Below, in pieces: positions 19,447 through 20,372 of a stretch of DNA of 20,372 nucleotides. Below the pieces are notes generated by a model. That model searched no databases. It worked only from the letters and a program-made list of their open reading frames with translations, and had not been told where the DNA came from. Both the position numbers and the translations under genes were made by a program. The stretch spans positions 1 through 20,372 of the IMG/VR virus record IMGVR_UViG_3300011116_000298; one strand, written 5' to 3'. Positions within the stretch are counted from its first letter, which is position 1, and the number at the start of each line of letters is the position of its first letter. The DNA is from a virus.

Positions 19447-20372
19447 GTAACCTGTTTAAGTCCAAGAAGACCGAGACCCAGAAGACGGAGATAGACCCGG
19501 CGGTCTACGCTAACGTCCTCGCAAACATCGACCTCGCGAACCAGTTAGCGTCGGTGCCGTTTACGCCGTACCAGGGGCTCCTCACGGCGCCCTTCACGCA
19601 GGACTATATGCGTGGCGAGGCGATGACGCGCGCCATCGCCGGAGAGGGCGGCTTCGTCCCAGAGCTGGAGATGGCCTCGCGGCAGGTGCAGCGCGACCTT
19701 GGGTTCCAGCCAGAGCGCGTCTTTGCGCCGGGGACGCGGCAGCGGTTTCGCGCGCCGACGGCGCAGGCCGCCACCGTGACGCCGGGGACTACGGTCGACA
19801 CGATCGGCGCGGGCCAGGTCGCGACGCAGTTTGCGCCGGAGCGCGTCGCCGCGGAGCGTATCGCGGCACAGTTTGGCGCCCCGAGCGTGGGGACACAATT
19901 TGCGGCGCCGACGGTCGGCGTGGGCGCGGCTGGTGGCCCCGCAGCGGTGCGCGAGATCGGCGCCGGGCGCGTCTCTGTCCCCGGCGCGCCGATGATGGTC
20001 GGCGCCGAGCGCGTCGCGACGCAGTTCGCGGCCCCGGCGGTGGGCGCTGGGCAGGTCGGTACGCGCTTCGCGGCGCGCGACATAGCCGGCCCAGGGGCCG
20101 CCCCTGCGGTGCAGGGCGCCTCTGTCTTGGGCGAGGACCTCGCGCGCTACCAGAGCCCGTACCAGCAGGCCGTGATCGAGGCGGGGCTCTCTGACATCTC
20201 CCGCGCCGAGGAGCAGGCCCGCGCCGGTCGCGCCGCCCGCGCCACGGCGGCGCGTGCCTTTGGTGGCTCGCGTGCCGCGATCGAGGAGGGAATCGCCGCG
20301 GGAGAGGCGGCGCGTGAGCGCAACCGCTTCGTGGCCGAGCAGCGCGCGCGTGGCTTCCAAGAGGCCGCGGCG
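19443..20372 (+). CDS. Large virion protein with QF-A-P repeats (partial, 3' cut)
   Basis: 310 residues are visible from ATG 19443 (ATGA overlap); the frame is open to the window end, so the C-terminus is missing. The N-terminus MSNLFKSKKTETQKTEIDPA and PFTPYQGLLTAPFTQDYMRG, and later YQSPYQQAVIEAGLSDISRA with RAFGGSRAAIEE, match a family of structural proteins from aquatic podoviruses (Y-x-x-P-Y-x-x-x-V-I and F-G-G-S-R motifs). Between them, about residues 121-211, lies a degenerate repeat region of the form R-V-A-T-Q-F-A-A-P-x-V-G-A-G, with copies VATQFAPERV, VGTQFAAPTV, VATQFAAPAV and VGTRFAA. The C-terminal part seen is helical and Ala/Arg/Glu-rich. A tail or internal virion component is likely. 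Antisense frames here are shadows. Confidence 0.78.
   Translation, partial: MSNLFKSKKTETQKTEIDPAVYANVLANIDLANQLASVPFTPYQGLLTAPFTQDYMRGEAMTRAIAGEGGFVPELEMASRQVQRDLGFQPERVFAPGTRQRFRAPTAQAATVTPGTTVDTIGAGQVATQFAPERVAAERIAAQFGAPSVGTQFAAPTVGVGAAGGPAAVREIGAGRVSVPGAPMMVGAERVATQFAAPAVGAGQVGTRFAARDIAGPGAAPAVQGASVLGEDLARYQSPYQQAVIEAGLSDISRAEEQARAGRAARATAARAFGGSRAAIEEGIAAGEAARERNRFVAEQRARGFQEAAA
19803..20075 (+). repeat. Degenerate Q-F-A-A-P coding repeats
   Basis: Within the last gene, residues 121-211 reuse two short modules, V-A/G-T-Q/R-F-A and A-P-x-V-G-x-G, at irregular spacing (about 10 to 50 residues). The DNA shows near-identical blocks, such as GTCGCGACGCAGTT at two places, indicating local duplications inside an Ala/Gly/Val-rich segment that is probably elongated or disordered. 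Confidence 0.7.

Noticed and set aside
19545-20360. 271-residue - strand frame opposite the last gene
   Set aside because: The + strand frame from 19443 is open to the window end with conserved phage motifs; the antisense frame is an Arg/Ala/Gly-rich shadow.

Overview
The window is a contiguous piece of the late (virion assembly) region of a tailed double-stranded DNA phage, most likely a short-tailed podovirus-like phage from an aquatic environment. The basis is the gene order (large terminase, P22-type portal, scaffold, SU10-type/DUF5309 major capsid protein, adaptor, S74 tail fibre, nozzle-like protein) and several small families that I recall from uncultured marine and freshwater phages. 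The DNA is GC-rich by eye, with strong G/C preference at third codon positions, so a GC-rich host is plausible, but nothing here fixes the host. All convincing genes lie on the + strand and are packed tightly; most junctions are 1-8 nt stop/start overlaps. No tRNA, integrase, repressor, insertion sequence or CRISPR array was seen.

Layout. 1-210: C-terminus of the large terminase. 207-2399: a cargo block between terminase and portal, holding a SAM methyltransferase, a family-25-like glycosyltransferase, a small Pro/Lys-rich reading frame and a five-bladed-propeller (GH130/GH43-like) protein. The last two are offset by one frame, and the junction is ambiguous. 2439-4622: portal. 4627-7117: an AT-richer structural protein, then a Gly/Tyr/RGG-rich low-complexity protein with an internal 81-bp duplication. 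7122-9950: small genes (three strongly basic proteins, a Cys-rich protein, a 483-aa protein and an 89-aa protein). 9978-11948: scaffold and major capsid protein, followed by a strong RNA hairpin. 12011-13980: head-completion and adaptor genes, with a second glycosyltransferase wedged between them. 13984-16801: a repeat protein built from 20-residue and 10-residue units, an S74 tail fibre and a small downstream protein. 16798-17603: a DUF7936-like protein and two small membrane proteins that could form part of a lysis module; no endolysin is present. 17603-20372: a nozzle-like protein, a GNAT-like protein and the start of a repeat-containing virion protein that runs off the window.

How the genes work together. 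Terminase and portal drive DNA packaging into a shell built from the DUF5309-type capsid protein on the scaffold. The adaptor and nozzle-like proteins close the short tail, and the fibre plus repeat proteins probably contact the host. The most unusual aspects are two glycosyltransferases, a methyltransferase and a glycan-active-looking propeller protein embedded in the structural operon, which suggests glycan modification of virion or host surface. Also notable are a possible -1 frameshift in that block, a eukaryote-like RGG/YG low-complexity protein, and a ten-fold 20-residue repeat protein.
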